The notes under the pieces are model-generated. The model saw only the letters and a program-made list of their open reading frames with translations. It was not told where the DNA came from and did no database searches. A program made the position numbers and the translations under genes. A stretch of DNA of 64,000 nucleotides, taken from contig NZ_AP028956.1 of the NCBI RefSeq assembly GCF_040369795.1, positions 20,052 through 84,051 of the forward strand. Direction: 5' to 3'. The DNA comes from Spiroplasma_E ixodetis_B. Its GTDB lineage: Bacteria > Bacillota_I > Bacilli_A > Mycoplasmatales > VBWQ01. This document shows, piece by piece, positions 31,899 to 43,484 of this stretch (the first letter of the stretch is position 1; each line of letters opens with the position of its first letter).

Positions 31899-32855
31899 AT
31901 GTCAAATAGTTTAGTTGATAAAAAAGAAAACAAATTTATTAAAAAATCAAATGTAATTGTAAGAACAATTACAAATGATACATCAGGTTTATTAACTCAA
32001 AGGTTATTTAATTTTGCTATTTCTTCAATTAAATTCAATACTAATTTTAATGGTGTTGTTAGGGTAAATTTAAATGATTTTTGTATTTTTCATGATATTA
32101 ATAATACAAATTTATATGAAAAAGTTGTTCATAAGAAAAAAGAAATGACAATTATAGAAAAAGAAATTGATAATATTACTAGTTTAAAATTTTGATTACA
32201 AGATGAAAATAAAGAAGAATATAGTTTTATAAATCTTTTTGAAAGAGGTACTTGATTTAAAAATCAGGGAATACTTGAATTTAAAGTTGTTCAAGATTTA
32301 ATTAAAAAACATTATATTGATTTAAAAAAAGATTATACAAATATTTATTTACCTTATACAAAAGAAGTTACGAGCAAATATTCAATGCGTTTATATGAGT
32401 ATTTGCGAAGTTATTTGTATATGAATGCTAAAACTAAAGGTACACCAACTTATGCACATGAATGAAATTTTGAGCAACTTTCTAAAATTTTAAATTTAAG
32501 TTTAAATAGTTGTTATTTTAAAAATATTAGTATTTTAAAAAAACAAATTTTAGAACCAGTTAAAAGAGATTTGTTAAAAACTGATATTATTTTTACTTAT
32601 GAATTGATTAAAAATGGTAGAAAATATAATCAAATAATTTTAAATACGCATTTGGATTTAGAAAAATTTAATGCTCAAAATCCAGAACTTGAAAAAGTAG
32701 CAACTAAAAAAGAATACGAAATATGTAAAAAGTATGTTAATAAATCAAAGTTAACAGAAAATAATCTTGAAAAACAAAAAACTAAAATTATTAAACAATC
32801 ACTTTTAAGTGATAAAGAAGTACAAAAAATTTTAGATAATATTGATTGTGACTAA
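31899..32855 (+). CDS. rep: Replication initiator protein, Rep_3/RepB family, 318 aa
   Basis: Start at 31899 (MSNSLVDKKENKFIKKSNVI). The N-terminal winged-helix region (residues ~15-130) shows the family pattern with NDTSGLLTQRLFNFAISSIK and later GTWFKNQGILEFKVVQDLIK. The block YTNIYLPYTKEVTSKYSMRL-YEYLR matches the conserved segment ending Y-S-x-R-L/I-Y-E of Rep_3 initiators. The second winged helix is WNFEQLSKILNLS...ILKKQILEPVKRDL. Three TGA Trp. It follows an iteron array, as expected for a theta plasmid initiator that binds iterons and opens the origin. No frameshift seen, so the replicon may be active. Confidence 0.85.
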
Positions 32856-32961
32856 TATCATAAAAAATTAAAATTGTTAATATTTTATCATCATTTATAA
32901 TAATAAAATTAATAATAAAAATGCTAGTAAATTGCTATTAATTTATTAATAAATATTATTT

Positions 32962-33073
32962 TTATTTATCTTTATTTTTAATAAATAATATCATCTTATT
33001 TATAATTTCTGAGTTACTCATTCCAGTTTCTTTTGTTTTAGTTTGAATATAATTTCAGACATCTTCTTCAAAT
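32962..33073 (-). pseudogene. RHH (CopG-like) protein, C-terminal fragment
   Basis: Reads FEEDVWNYIQTKTKETGMSN then SEIINKMI; the pattern of a strand followed by KETGMSNSEIINKMI resembles a ribbon-helix-helix domain. The N-terminal part is cut by IS3 copy 6. Convergent with rep; possibly a lost copy-control or partition regulator. Confidence 0.45.
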
Positions 33074-34296
<1,223 letters not shown>

Positions 34297-34297
34297 A

Positions 34298-34408
34298 GTA
34301 TTAGTTACTTTAAAAAATTTAGATATAGAAAGTAGTACAGAACAATTTTTTAATATGTGTTATTTTCATAAAAAACAATTTAAAAATAAAATAAAAGAAA
34401 TTAAATAA
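34298..34408 (+). pseudogene. Unknown gene, C-terminal fragment
   Basis: Reads VLVTLKNLDIESSTEQFFNM then ends KNKIKEIK; upstream part lost at the IS3 end. Family not recognised. Confidence 0.35.
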
Positions 34409-34482
34409 TATTATAAAAAAGTTTAAACAAGTATAAAAAAAATAATGGTGTAAAATAAAATAATAAACTTAATATAAGTTTT

Positions 34483-34517
34483 TAACTCATTGCTTTATTT
34501 TTAAAGTAAATGATTTT
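34483..34517 (+). promoter_or_regulatory. Conserved leader hairpin (RIP gene)
   Basis: AACTCATTGCTTTA pairs with TAAAGTAAATGATTTT, followed by T-rich sequence; preceded by AACTTAATATAAGTTT as at the 681-aa gene. 32 nt to the start codon. Confidence 0.6.
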
Positions 34518-34549
34518 TTATGTTTTTTAAAGAAAGAAAGAATAAAATT

Positions 34550-35625
34550 ATGACTATTATCTGCGCCATTATTTAATGATAAAACTCAAGGTATTAATGC
34601 TAAGTCAATTGATAATAAAAAGATTAAAGATTGAGTTAGTAACAATACCAGTTTAGAATCAATAAATAAAGAAATTAATTTTACAAAATCAAGTAATAAT
34701 TATCAACCATATAGTTTAAATGAAACAAATCAAAATATTAAACCAATTTATCAAACAGAATTAGAAACAAGCACACATAAACATCGTCATAAAAAAAGCA
34801 GTAGAATTAAAAAACAAGTTATGCCACATCCAATACCAAGCAAACAAATTTTTCAATTAACTGAAAAATTAATTATTAGTAAAAATGATACACAACAATA
34901 TAGAAATAGTATTCAATCAATTCTTAAATCATTAACTAATAGAAATGTTGATATAATAAGAATAGTTTATGATGATAGTGAAAACAGGAATTGAGGAGAA
35001 AATAGTCGAATTTTTACTTTAAATACTAGAAATTATGGTTATTTTCAAATTCCAGTTGAAATTAGATGAGAACAAGACGGACAGAGTTATCAATATGGAT
35101 AGACAACCTGCTACTGTTAGAGATAATACAGTTCCTCTTTTAACACAAATTCAAGTAATGCAAACTAGACAGTTAACTGGAATTAGTCCAGATTATAGAG
35201 ATATGATTCCAAAACAAAATAACAATATTAATTGAGAAAGTATTTTTGATTATTTTTTCAGATTAACTAACGATATTGATGTTCAAACAGAATTACCTTT
35301 AGGAAATTTAGCTAGATCTTTAGGGCAAGTTATTTTTATAACTGAAGAAGCAATGAGATTTCCAGATATTTATGCTCGTATTGTAACACATTTAATTAGA
35401 AGAAATGAAAATATTAATTTAGAACGTAATCAAGAAAATGAAATTTATAGAATTTTAGTTAGTTGAAGGGAAAGATCAAGAAATGAAGTACTTCAAGAAT
35501 CACTAATACAAGCTGTTAATAATCCAAATTGAAATGGTTTTTCAATGGCAGATCTTACAAGAGAATTAAATTCCCCAACAATTCAAATTTTACTTGGCTA
35601 TATTAATTTTCGATTAATAAATCAT
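34550..35625 (+). pseudogene. Ribosome-inactivating protein (RIP) toxin, frameshifted and truncated
   Basis: RIPs are N-glycosidases that remove the sarcin-ricin adenine of 28S rRNA. ATG 34550 follows AAAGAAAGAAAG. The frame is lost within three codons (from 34557 it reads LSAPLFNDKTQGINAKSIDN) and again near 35100, where an extra T turns YGRQPAT into a stop. Joining frames gives about 355 residues. The RIP signature is clear: GQVIFITEEAMRFPDIYARI matches the ricin-type ISEAARF active-site helix with Glu and Arg three apart, followed by NPNWNGFSMADL, which fits the conserved Trp. Upstream, RIFTLNTRNYGYFQIPVEI fits the N-terminal strands. The 3' end is cut by IS5 copy 7. Spiroplasma RIPs are known to be linked to killing of parasites of insect hosts. 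In its present form it should be inactive. Confidence 0.8.
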
Positions 35626-36774
35626 AGACATATTCCGTAAATAAATTTTTTAAAAGTCAATTAATAATTTAAAATTTATTTTATAATTTCTTTATTAATA
35701 AATTAATAAGGTGTTGATAAAAATGAATTTTGAAAATTTAAAAAAATTAAAAAATGAACAATTTTATAGATATTTTGGTATAAAACGTTTTCGTTTTGAT
35801 GAAATGTTAACAAAATTAATTGAAATAGAAAATTTAAAAAAAACTAAAGGTAGAAAATATAAACTTTCAGTTGAAGAAAGGTTGATGATGACTTTAGTAT
35901 ACTGAAAAGAATATTATACTTTTTTCCAAATGAGTATTAAATATAAAATGAGTGCATCAAGTTGTTTTCAAAATATTACTTGAGTAGAAAATAAACTTAG
36001 TGATGACAAAGATTATCAGTTTTTAAAAACAAAATATAAATCAAAAATTGAGAAAAAACAAGAAGATTTAAATGAATTTCAATTTTATTTAATTGATTCA
36101 ACTGAAATTGAAATTGAAAGACCAACTAAAAAAACTACAGTTAGAATATTTTTCTGGTAAAAGTTGAATGTTTTCTATAAAATTTCAAATTATATATGAC
36201 TTTTTAATAAAAAAATGTTGATATTTTTGCTGATAATGGAAAAGTACATGATTTTCAAATATTAAAAAATTCAAATCTTGAATTTTCAGAAAAAACAATA
36301 ATTATTGGTGATTTGGGATATCAAGGAATACAAAATATTTATAAAAATACTATATTACCAATTAAAAAAACTAAAAATAAAAAATTAACTAAACAATAAA
36401 AAATCTACAATAAAATTATTTCAAAAATTAGAATTAAAGTTGAACATGTTTTTGCTTGATTAAAAAGATTCAAAATTTTAATAAATAAATGTAGAAAAAG
36501 TATATTTAGACTTATGTACTTAAGATTTAACTTACTTTGTGAAATTTTTAATAAAACAAAACCATTAAAATAAAAAAATATTAAAAATATTTTTTTAAAA
36601 ATTTAAATTTTTATCAAGTTAATATAAAAATAATATTAACAATTTTTGTGTTTGAAATATAAATTTATTTTTAAAGTATTTTTTTAAAAATATTAGCTTC
36701 TATAATTATTAACACTAAAAAATTTATAAATATTATTATTGACAATTGATTAAATTTATTTACGGAATATGTCT
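35626..36774 (+). mobile_element. IS5-family element, copy 7
   Basis: 1149 bp with both termini. Flanks CAT and AAT do not match, and the sequences on either side belong to unrelated genes (RIP and propeller-like), so this copy has probably recombined. Transposase 35723-36573 has a 7-A frameshift site, a deletion in DFFNKKIVD and a TAA in TKQEK. Confidence 0.8.
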
Positions 36775-37993
36775 AATGAAAGAAACCCAAATTGTCGTAG
36801 AAGAAAAAGAGATATAACAAATAAATTTTGACATGAAAAATTTTGTGATTTAAAACCACAAATTGATAAAATTCAAGGAAAAATAACTGCAATAAAGATT
36901 TTAGATGAAAATACAAAAGGAGGAAATTTAAGGAAAAATAACTGCAATAAAGATTTTAGATGAAAATACAAAAGGAGGAAATTTAAAAGAAGGAACTATT
37001 TATGTTGGAACTGAAAATGGTTTTTATATAATTTATCCAGACGGACAAGTTCATAGATTTGATAATTTAGATTTTTCAATAAAAGATATTATTTTAGATG
37101 GAAATGGTAGTGCTTATTTAACCAATGATAATTGTGAAATTTATCACTTAAATCTGGTAGGTTGAGGTTCTGAAAAATTGGAAAATATGGAAAGTTATGA
37201 TTTAAATAAAGAATTAAAAATATATTATGATAATAGTAAAAATGATAGAGAGTTTTCAAAAACATATACTGGTGATGGGAAAATATCAATTCCTATAGTT
37301 AGAATAATAGAAGCCGCAGGAATGGGTAGTGGAGTTGGAGTTGTGGCTGGAGCAATAGTTGGTTCAGCCGTACCAGGAGCTGGGACAGTAATAGGAGCAG
37401 CAGGATCCGGCGTAATAGGAGCAACTATTGGAACTGCAACATCATGATTAACATTTGGAGACTATATTAATAACAAAAATCAAGAATCAAAAGATTTTTA
37501 TATTAACTTAAAAGAAGTTAATCCTTTTGATTATAAAAAAATAGAAATTTTATATTAAAATTTTGATAATATTTATACAAAAGCAAGTAGAGGCGATGAA
37601 AAATTTTATTCTGAAAAAATAACAAATTGTATTAAAGGTAATATTAAGAGTTAATTTCATTGTAAAATTATGGATATTACAGAAAGAAATTTTTATAGTT
37701 GGCAAAATTTTAAGTTTAAATTTTATAAAAATATTAATGATCGAAAACTACAAATTCACAAAACAAAATTTGCAAAGAATAATGCATGACTTTTTGTTAA
37801 TGATGGGGGTATGTGAATGGGGGTTGGCAAAGGTATTAGATTATATAATGACGATAACAACGCAAGAACAAAAAGAGAAATAAAAGATATAAATGAATGA
37901 AATGATGATTTCTCAAAATTAATAAATAATGAACAAAATTTACCAATAATTAATAATACAAATTTTGTTAAAAGTAATATAACAAGTTTATAA
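36775..37993 (+). pseudogene. Propeller-like protein with glycine-zipper membrane segment, decayed
   Basis: Starts inside a gene (ERNPNCRRRKRDITNKF). A 55-bp tandem duplication (36876-36930/36931-36985) shifts the frame. Downstream, EGTIYVGTENGFYIIYPDGQ, IKDIILDGNGSAYLTNDN resemble the propeller repeats of 28262-30064. Residues coded at 37310-37450 form a strongly hydrophobic Gly/Ala-rich stretch (AAGMGSGVGVVAGAIVGSAV; GAAGSGVIGATIGTATSWL), a glycine-zipper type membrane element. TAA at 37557 and 37652 break the frame; the rest (NAWLFVNDGGMWMGVGKGIR) continues in register to 37993. Probable surface or membrane-inserting protein, now dead. Confidence 0.6.
36876..36985 (+). repeat. 55-bp tandem duplication
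   Basis: The segment starting AGGAAAAATAACTGCAATAA at 36876 is repeated exactly from 36931; 55 is not a multiple of three, so it breaks the reading frame. Confidence 0.85.
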
Positions 37994-38013
37994 TAAAATT
38001 AAAATTATAGATA

Positions 38014-38042
38014 AAAAAAGCTACTAAATTAGTAGCTTTTTT
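38014..38042 (+). terminator. Rho-independent terminator
   Basis: AAAAAAGCTACTAA/TTAGTAGCTTTTTT, after the propeller-like gene; IS256 copy 4 starts right after its T run. Confidence 0.8.
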
Positions 38043-39410
38043 GGTAATGTTTAGTAATCTGTGTAACTTACAAAAATAACTATGTTTAATTAATTCTAGT
38101 AAATAAAATTAAATAACTAGAAAGAGTGAGTTACGTATGTCTAAAAAAATATTAATAATAATGATCCAATATCAAAAGCAGTAGATTTATTACTAGAAAA
38201 TACTGAAGATTTAACAAAAGTTTTTAAAGAGGGAGATTTATATAAAGAATTAACAAAAAGATTAGTTGAAAAAATGTTGAATTCTGAAATGCAAAATTAT
38301 TTAGGATATGAAAAAAATAAACATAATAATAGTGATAATGCTCGTAATGGTATAAGTTCAAAAAAATTAATAACTCAACAAGGTAAAATTGAGATTAATG
38401 TACCAGGAGATCGTAATAGTAATTTTGGACCAGTAATAGTTGCAAAAAGACAAAGAAGATTTGATGGTTTTGATCAACAAGTTCTTTCATTATATGCCAA
38501 AGGCATGACTTTATCAGATATTAGAATGCAGTTACAATAGTTATATCATGGTACTGATATTAGTGAAAGTGTTATTGGTCAAATTACTGATGATGTTATT
38601 GATGATGTTAAAGCATGACAAAATCGGCCATTAGAAATTGTTTATACGATTGTTTATTTTGGTTGTATAGTAGTTAAAGTACGACAAGATAAACGCATTA
38701 TTAAAAAATCAGTTTATATAGCACTAGGATTTGATTTAGAAGGTAAAAAAGATGTTTTAGGTTTATGAATTAGTGAAAATGAAGGTTCTAAGTTTTTATT
38801 ATCTAATTTCACAGAAATGAAAAATTGAGGCTTAAATGATTTTCTTATTGCTTGTAGTGACAATTTAACAGGAATGTCAGAAGCAATACAATCAGTTTAT
38901 CCTAAAACCGAACATCAATTATGCATAGTTCATCAAATTAGAAATAGTTTAAAATATGTTTCATACAAACATAGAAAATCACTAGTTACGGATTTAAAAC
39001 CAATTTATAGTGCATGTAGTGAAGAACAAGCAATGCAAGCTTTAGAATCTTTTGAAAGTAAATGAAATAAACAATATCCTCAAATTGCTAAATCATGATA
39101 TAAAAATTGAGATAATTTAATGGTTTTTATTAGTTATCCTGCAGAAATCAAAAGAGTGATTTATACAACAAATGCTATTGAATCTGTTAATAGTTAATTA
39201 CGAAAAGTTATTAGAAATAAAAAAGTTTTTCCCAATGATATGGCAGTTTTTAAAATATTTTACTTAGCAATTGAAAATATAACAAAAAAATGAACAATGC
39301 CTCTTCAAAATTGAAATACAGCAATTGCTTATTTTATGATAAAATTTGAAGATAGAATTAATCTAAACTAGTAACTTTGTAAAAAGATACACAGATTTTT
39401 AAAAAGCCTC
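38043..39410 (+). mobile_element. IS256-family element, copy 4
   Basis: 1368 bp, the only IS256 here with both ends and nothing inserted. It lies between two terminators; the 8-bp flanks do not match. Confidence 0.85.
38137..39371 (+). pseudogene. IS256-family transposase
   Basis: Loss of CAAA after MSKK shifts the frame at codon 5. Further TAG after MQLQ (38538), and TAA in VNSQLRK (39196), as in copy 1. The DDE segments are otherwise conserved (LIACSDNLTGMSEAIQ, YTTNAIESVN). Confidence 0.85.
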
Positions 39411-39411
39411 T

Positions 39412-39445
39412 TATAAAACCATTGTTATATAACAATGGTTTTATA
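39412..39445. terminator. Bidirectional terminator
   Basis: TATAAAACCATTGTTATATAACAATGGTTTTATA, downstream of the RHH gene on the minus strand. Confidence 0.8.
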
Positions 39446-39486
39446 ATATTTCTGCAATAAGTTCTTCATATGCTTGTTTTTGAATT

Positions 39487-39786
39487 TTATCTTCTTTTTT
39501 CTTTATTTCAATTTTTATAAATTTCCATTACAGCATTTCTGTAGATAGTACTTCTTGTTACTTTTAATCCTTGTTTTTGCATTTCAGCAAGCATATTTTC
39601 TATAGACTGATAACTAGATAAATGAATTGTCAATCTTTTCTCTTTTTCTTTAACAAGTTTTTGACTTAAAAATTTTTCAAAAATTTTTGTTTCATCTTTG
39701 CTCTCTTTATTTATTTTTAATGAATTTGAGATATTTTCATCAAAAGTAATATTGTCTAAAAAATCATTATTTATTTTTTTAGCCAT
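39487..39786 (-). CDS. RHH plasmid partition protein, 99 aa
   Basis: Start at 39786 after GGGGGA (MAKKINNDFLDNITFDENIS). The C-terminal half reads RLTIHLSSYQSIENMLAEMQ then GLKVTRSTIYRNAVMEIYKN, a ribbon-helix-helix pattern (strand, helix, turn, helix) as in ParG/CopG-type proteins that bind partition sites and repress their own promoter. It lies directly downstream of an intact parA, so it is the likely ParB-equivalent. In another frame the DNA continues as EDKIQKQAYEELIAEIL to 39441, so a 1-nt slip in an A run has shortened the original C-terminus. Its promoter carries the same GTATAC operator as each parA unit. Confidence 0.7.
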
Positions 39787-39805
39787 TGTATCCCCCTTTT
39801 TAAAA

Positions 39806-39824
39806 TGTATACATTTAGTATACA
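39806..39824 (-). promoter_or_regulatory. Partition operator 1 (RHH gene)
   Basis: TGTATACATTTAGTATACA: two GTATAC palindromes 5 nt apart. In gene sense TTGATA, 17 nt, TATACT forms the promoter, the -10 lying within the operator. Confidence 0.65.
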
Positions 39825-39891
39825 TAATTATTAAAAATTTATCAAAATATACAACATTATTGATATTATATTTACTTTTTGTAAACATAAA

Positions 39892-40677
39892 TTAAAAAAT
39901 ATTTTTTTGTATTAATTCTTTTGTAAGAAGTCAAAACGGACTTTTATCGGTAATAGTTGGACTTGAAAGCATAGTATGTTTTTCTAAAGTAATAGATGAG
40001 GGAATTTTAGTTTTTAGTATTATATTTCTTAAATTAGAATTTTCTAATTTTTCTACCAGAACAGCATGTGTTTTATTTTTACGAACATTATTTAAAACAA
40101 TTGCATTCATATTATTATTCATTGTTAGACCTATTTTTTTCCATTTATCCAAATATCAGTTATAATCACTAAAAAATCTTTCTATACCATTGAAACTAAA
40201 TTTATGGGGTGATACGGTTACTATAATTTCATCTACAGATAAAAAAACATTAGTAGTAATAATTGTTGTTGTTGGATTAATATCAAAAAAAACATAGTCA
40301 TAATTAGTGTTCAAATGTTTTTCGATTTTTTTAATATTGTTTTTAAGCACAAAATCACTTGCAACATCATTTGTTAATGATTTAATAGTTTGTGTCATTA
40401 ATTTTGTATAACAAGGTACTATATCAATATTTTTATAATTTGATTTTTCTATTGTAGTTTTTAGTTGATTTTCAGTAATTTCTGAATTAAATCAATAAGA
40501 TAAAAAGTCTTTTGTTAAAAAGTCTTTGTTAAGAAACACAGAACTTAAATTACCCTGTGGGTCAATATCTAATAATAATACTCTTTTCCCCAATTCTGCT
40601 AACGTGCGTGCTACACCAACTGTTAATGTTGTTTTTCCAACTCCACCCTTGGAATTTGCAAAAGTAATTTTTTTCAT
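39892..40677 (-). CDS. parA: ParA-family partition ATPase, 261 aa (unit 1, intact)
   Basis: Start at 40677 after AAGGAGG. Deviant Walker A at residues 9-17 (SKGGVGKTT with the signature Lys10), switch I LLLDIDPQGN at about 35-44, Walker B YDYVFFDIN. Three TGA Trp. Length fits small Soj/ParA ATPases. Together with the RHH protein 105 nt downstream it forms a type Ib-like partition pair that would bind nucleoid DNA and position the plasmid. The only one of four tandem copies with an intact start and P-loop. Confidence 0.85.
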
Positions 40678-40699
40678 CTATAAACCTCCTTTTTTAAAA

Positions 40700-40718
40700 T
40701 GTATACATTTAGTATACA
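40700..40718 (-). promoter_or_regulatory. Partition operator 2 (parA unit 1)
   Basis: TGTATACATTTAGTATACA; -35 TTGATA and -10 TATACT in the minus sense with 17-nt spacing. Just beyond is a stem GTTTACTTTTTGTAAAC (about 40764-40780) after the upstream unit's stop. Confidence 0.65.
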
Positions 40719-40785
40719 TAATTATTAATAATTTATCAAAATATACAACATTATTGATATTATGTTTACTTTTTGTAAACATAAA

Positions 40786-41568
40786 TTAATTAATATTTTT
40801 TTGTATTAATTCTTTTGTAAGAATTCAAAACGGACTTTTATCGGCAATAGTTGGACTTGAAAGCATAGTATGTTTTTCTAAAGTAATAGATGAGGGAATT
40901 TTAGTTTTTAGTATTATATTTCTTAAATTAGAATTTTCTAATTTTTCTACCAGAACAGCATGTGTTTTATTTTTACGAACATTATTTAAAACAATTGCAT
41001 TCATATTATTATTCATTGTTAGACCTATTTTTTCCATTTATCCAAATATCAGTTATAATCACTAAAAAATCTTTCTATACCATTGAAACTAAATTTATGG
41101 GGTGATACGGTTACTATAATTTCATCTACAGATAAAAAAACATTAGTAGTAATAATTGTTGTTGTTGGATTAATATCAAAAAAAACATAGTCATAATTAG
41201 TGTTCAAATGTTTTTCGATTTTTTTAATATTGTTTTTAAGCACAAAATCACTTGCAACATCATTTGTTAATGATTTAATAGTTTGTGTCATTAATTTTGT
41301 ATAACAAGGCACTATATCAATATTTTTATAATTTGATTTTTCTATTGTAGTTTTTAGTTGATTTTCAGTAATTTCTGAATTAAATCAATAAGATAAAAAG
41401 TCTTTTGTTAAAAAGTCTTTGTTAAGAAACACAGAACTTAAATTACCCTGTGGGTCAATATCTAATAATAATCATCTTTTCCCCAATTCTGCTAACGTGC
41501 GTGCTACACCAACTGTTAATGTTTTTTTCCAACTCCACCCTTGGAATTTGCAAAATCAATTTTTTCAT
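40786..41568 (-). pseudogene. parA: parA unit 2, defective
   Basis: Nearly identical to unit 1 (period about 890 bp). One base is missing at codons 3-4 (MKKI becomes out of frame) and another in the P-loop (GKTT codons, about 41525). The rest is open from about 41500 down (switch I onward). Confidence 0.8.
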
Positions 41569-41590
41569 CTATAAACCTCCTTTTTTAAAA

Positions 41591-41610
41591 AGTATACATT
41601 TAGTATACAT
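41591..41610 (-). promoter_or_regulatory. Partition operator 3 (parA unit 2)
   Basis: AGTATACATTTAGTATACAT; same promoter arrangement. Confidence 0.6.
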
Positions 41611-41676
41611 AATTATTAATAATTTATCAAAATATACAACATTATTGATATTATGTTTACTTTTTGTAAACATAAA

Positions 41677-42468
41677 TTAATTAATATTTTTTTGTATTAA
41701 TTCTTTTGTAAGAATTCAAAACGGACTTTTATCGGCAATAGTTGGACTTGAAAGCATAGTATGTTTTTCTAAAGTAATAGATGAGGGAATTTTAGTTTTT
41801 AGTATTATATTTCTTAAATTAGAATTTTCTAATTTTTCTACCAGAACAGCATGTGTTTTATTTTTACGAACATTATTTAAAACAATTGCATTCATATTAT
41901 TATTCATTGTTAGACCTATTTTTTCCATTTATCCAAATATCAGTTATAATCACTAAAAAATCTTTCTATACCATTGAAACTAAATTTATGGGGTGATACG
42001 GTTACTATAATTTCATCTACAGATAAAAAAACATTAGTAGTAATAATTGTTGTTGTTGGATTAATATCAAAAAACATAGTCATAATTAGTGTTCAAATGT
42101 TTTTCGATTTTTTTAATATTGTTTTTAAGCACAAAATCACTTGCAACATCATTTGTTAATGATTTAATAGTTTGTGTCATTAATTTTGTATAACAAGGTA
42201 CTATATCAATATTTTTATAATTTGATTTTTCTATTGTAGTTTTTAGTTGATTTTCAGTAATTTCTGAATTAAATCAATAAGATAAAAAGTCTTTTGTTAA
42301 AAAGTCTTTGTTAAGAAACACAGAACTTAAATTACCCTGTGGGTCAATATCTAATAATAATACTCTTTTCCCCAATTCTGCTAACGTGCGTGCTACACCA
42401 ACTGTTAATGTTGTTTTTCCAACTCCACCCTTGGAATTTGCAAAATCAATTTTTTCATCTATAAACCT
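41677..42468 (-). pseudogene. parA: parA unit 3, defective
   Basis: Same start-proximal deletion as units 2 and 4. P-loop codons are intact, but two A's are missing in the VFFDIN region (about 42075). Confidence 0.8.
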
Positions 42469-42480
42469 CCTTTTTTAAAA

Positions 42481-42500
42481 AGTATACATTTAGTATACAT
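42481..42500 (-). promoter_or_regulatory. Partition operator 4 (parA unit 3)
   Basis: AGTATACATTTAGTATACAT; same promoter arrangement. Confidence 0.6.
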
Positions 42501-42566
42501 AATTATTAATAATGTATCAAAATATACAACATTATTGATATTATGTTTACTTTTTGTAAACATAAA

Positions 42567-43353
42567 TTAATTAATATTTTTTTGTATTAATTCTTTTGTA
42601 AGAATTCAAAACGGACTTTTATCGGCAATAGTTGGACTTGAAAGCATAGTATGTTTTTCTAAAGTAATAGATGAGGGAATTTTAGTTTTTAGTATTATAT
42701 TTCTTAAATTAGAATTTTCTAATTTTTCTACCAGAACAGCATTTGTTTTATTTTTACGAACATTATTTAAAACAATTGCATTCATATTATTATTCATTGT
42801 TAGACCTATTTTTTTCCATTTATCCAAATATCAGTTATAATCACTAAAAAATCTTTCTATACCATTGAAACTAAATTTATGGGGTGATACGGTTACTATA
42901 ATTTCATCTACAGATAAAAAACATTAGTAGTAATAATTGTTGTTGTTGTTGGATTAATATCAAAAAAAACATAGTCATAATTAGTGTTCAAATGTTTTTC
43001 GATTTTTTTAATATTGTTTTTAAGCACAAAATCACTTGCAACATCATTTGTTAATGATTTAATAGTTTGTGTCATTAATTTTGTATAACAAGGCACTATA
43101 TTAATATTTTTATAATTTGATTTTTCTATTGTAGTTTTTAGTTGATTTTCAGTAATTTCTGAATTAAATCAATAAGTTAAAAAGTCTTTTGTTAAAAAGT
43201 CTTTGTTAAGAAACACAGAACTTAAATTACCCTGTGGGTCAATATCTAATAATAATAATCTTTTCCCCAATTCTGCTAACGTGCGTGCTACACCAACTGT
43301 TAATGTTGTTTTTCCAACTCCACCCTTGGAATTTGCAAAATCAATTTTTTCAT
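42567..43353 (-). pseudogene. parA: parA unit 4, defective
   Basis: First unit in the direction of transcription. Start-proximal 1-nt deletion as in units 2-3, and an A-run deletion plus an extra triplet at the TTTIITTN segment (about 42920). Confidence 0.8.
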
Positions 43354-43375
43354 CTATAAACCTCCTTTTTTAAAA

Positions 43376-43394
43376 TGTATACATTTAGTATACA
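43376..43394 (-). promoter_or_regulatory. Partition operator 5 (parA unit 4)
   Basis: TGTATACATTTAGTATACA. Upstream stem here is GTTTACAAAAAGTAAAC, with the loop inverted relative to the other units. Confidence 0.6.
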
Positions 43395-43484
43395 TAATTA
43401 TTAATAATTTATCAAAATATACAACATTATTGATATTATGTTTACAAAAAGTAAACATAAATTAATTAATATTTTTTTGTATCA

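Larger units (their letters stand above)
39892..43480 (-). repeat. Four tandem parA units of about 890 bp
   Basis: The landmark CGGACTTTTATCGG recurs at 39938, 40831, 41722 and 42612 (spacings 893, 891, 890). Each unit holds gene, promoter, operator and the GTTTAC hairpin. Units 2-4 share a deletion absent from unit 1. Confidence 0.9.

Noticed and set aside
35623..36777. Simple IS5 insertion into one gene joining RIP and propeller-like protein
   Set aside because: Flanking trinucleotides differ (CAT/AAT) and the two sides encode unrelated proteins, so a fusion gene is not supported.
37089..37289. Minus-strand His/Tyr-rich frame
   Set aside because: Shadow of the propeller-like protein.
38035..39418. 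Target duplication around IS256 copy 4
   Set aside because: The eight bases on either side do not match; the element sits between two terminators and has probably lost one flank.
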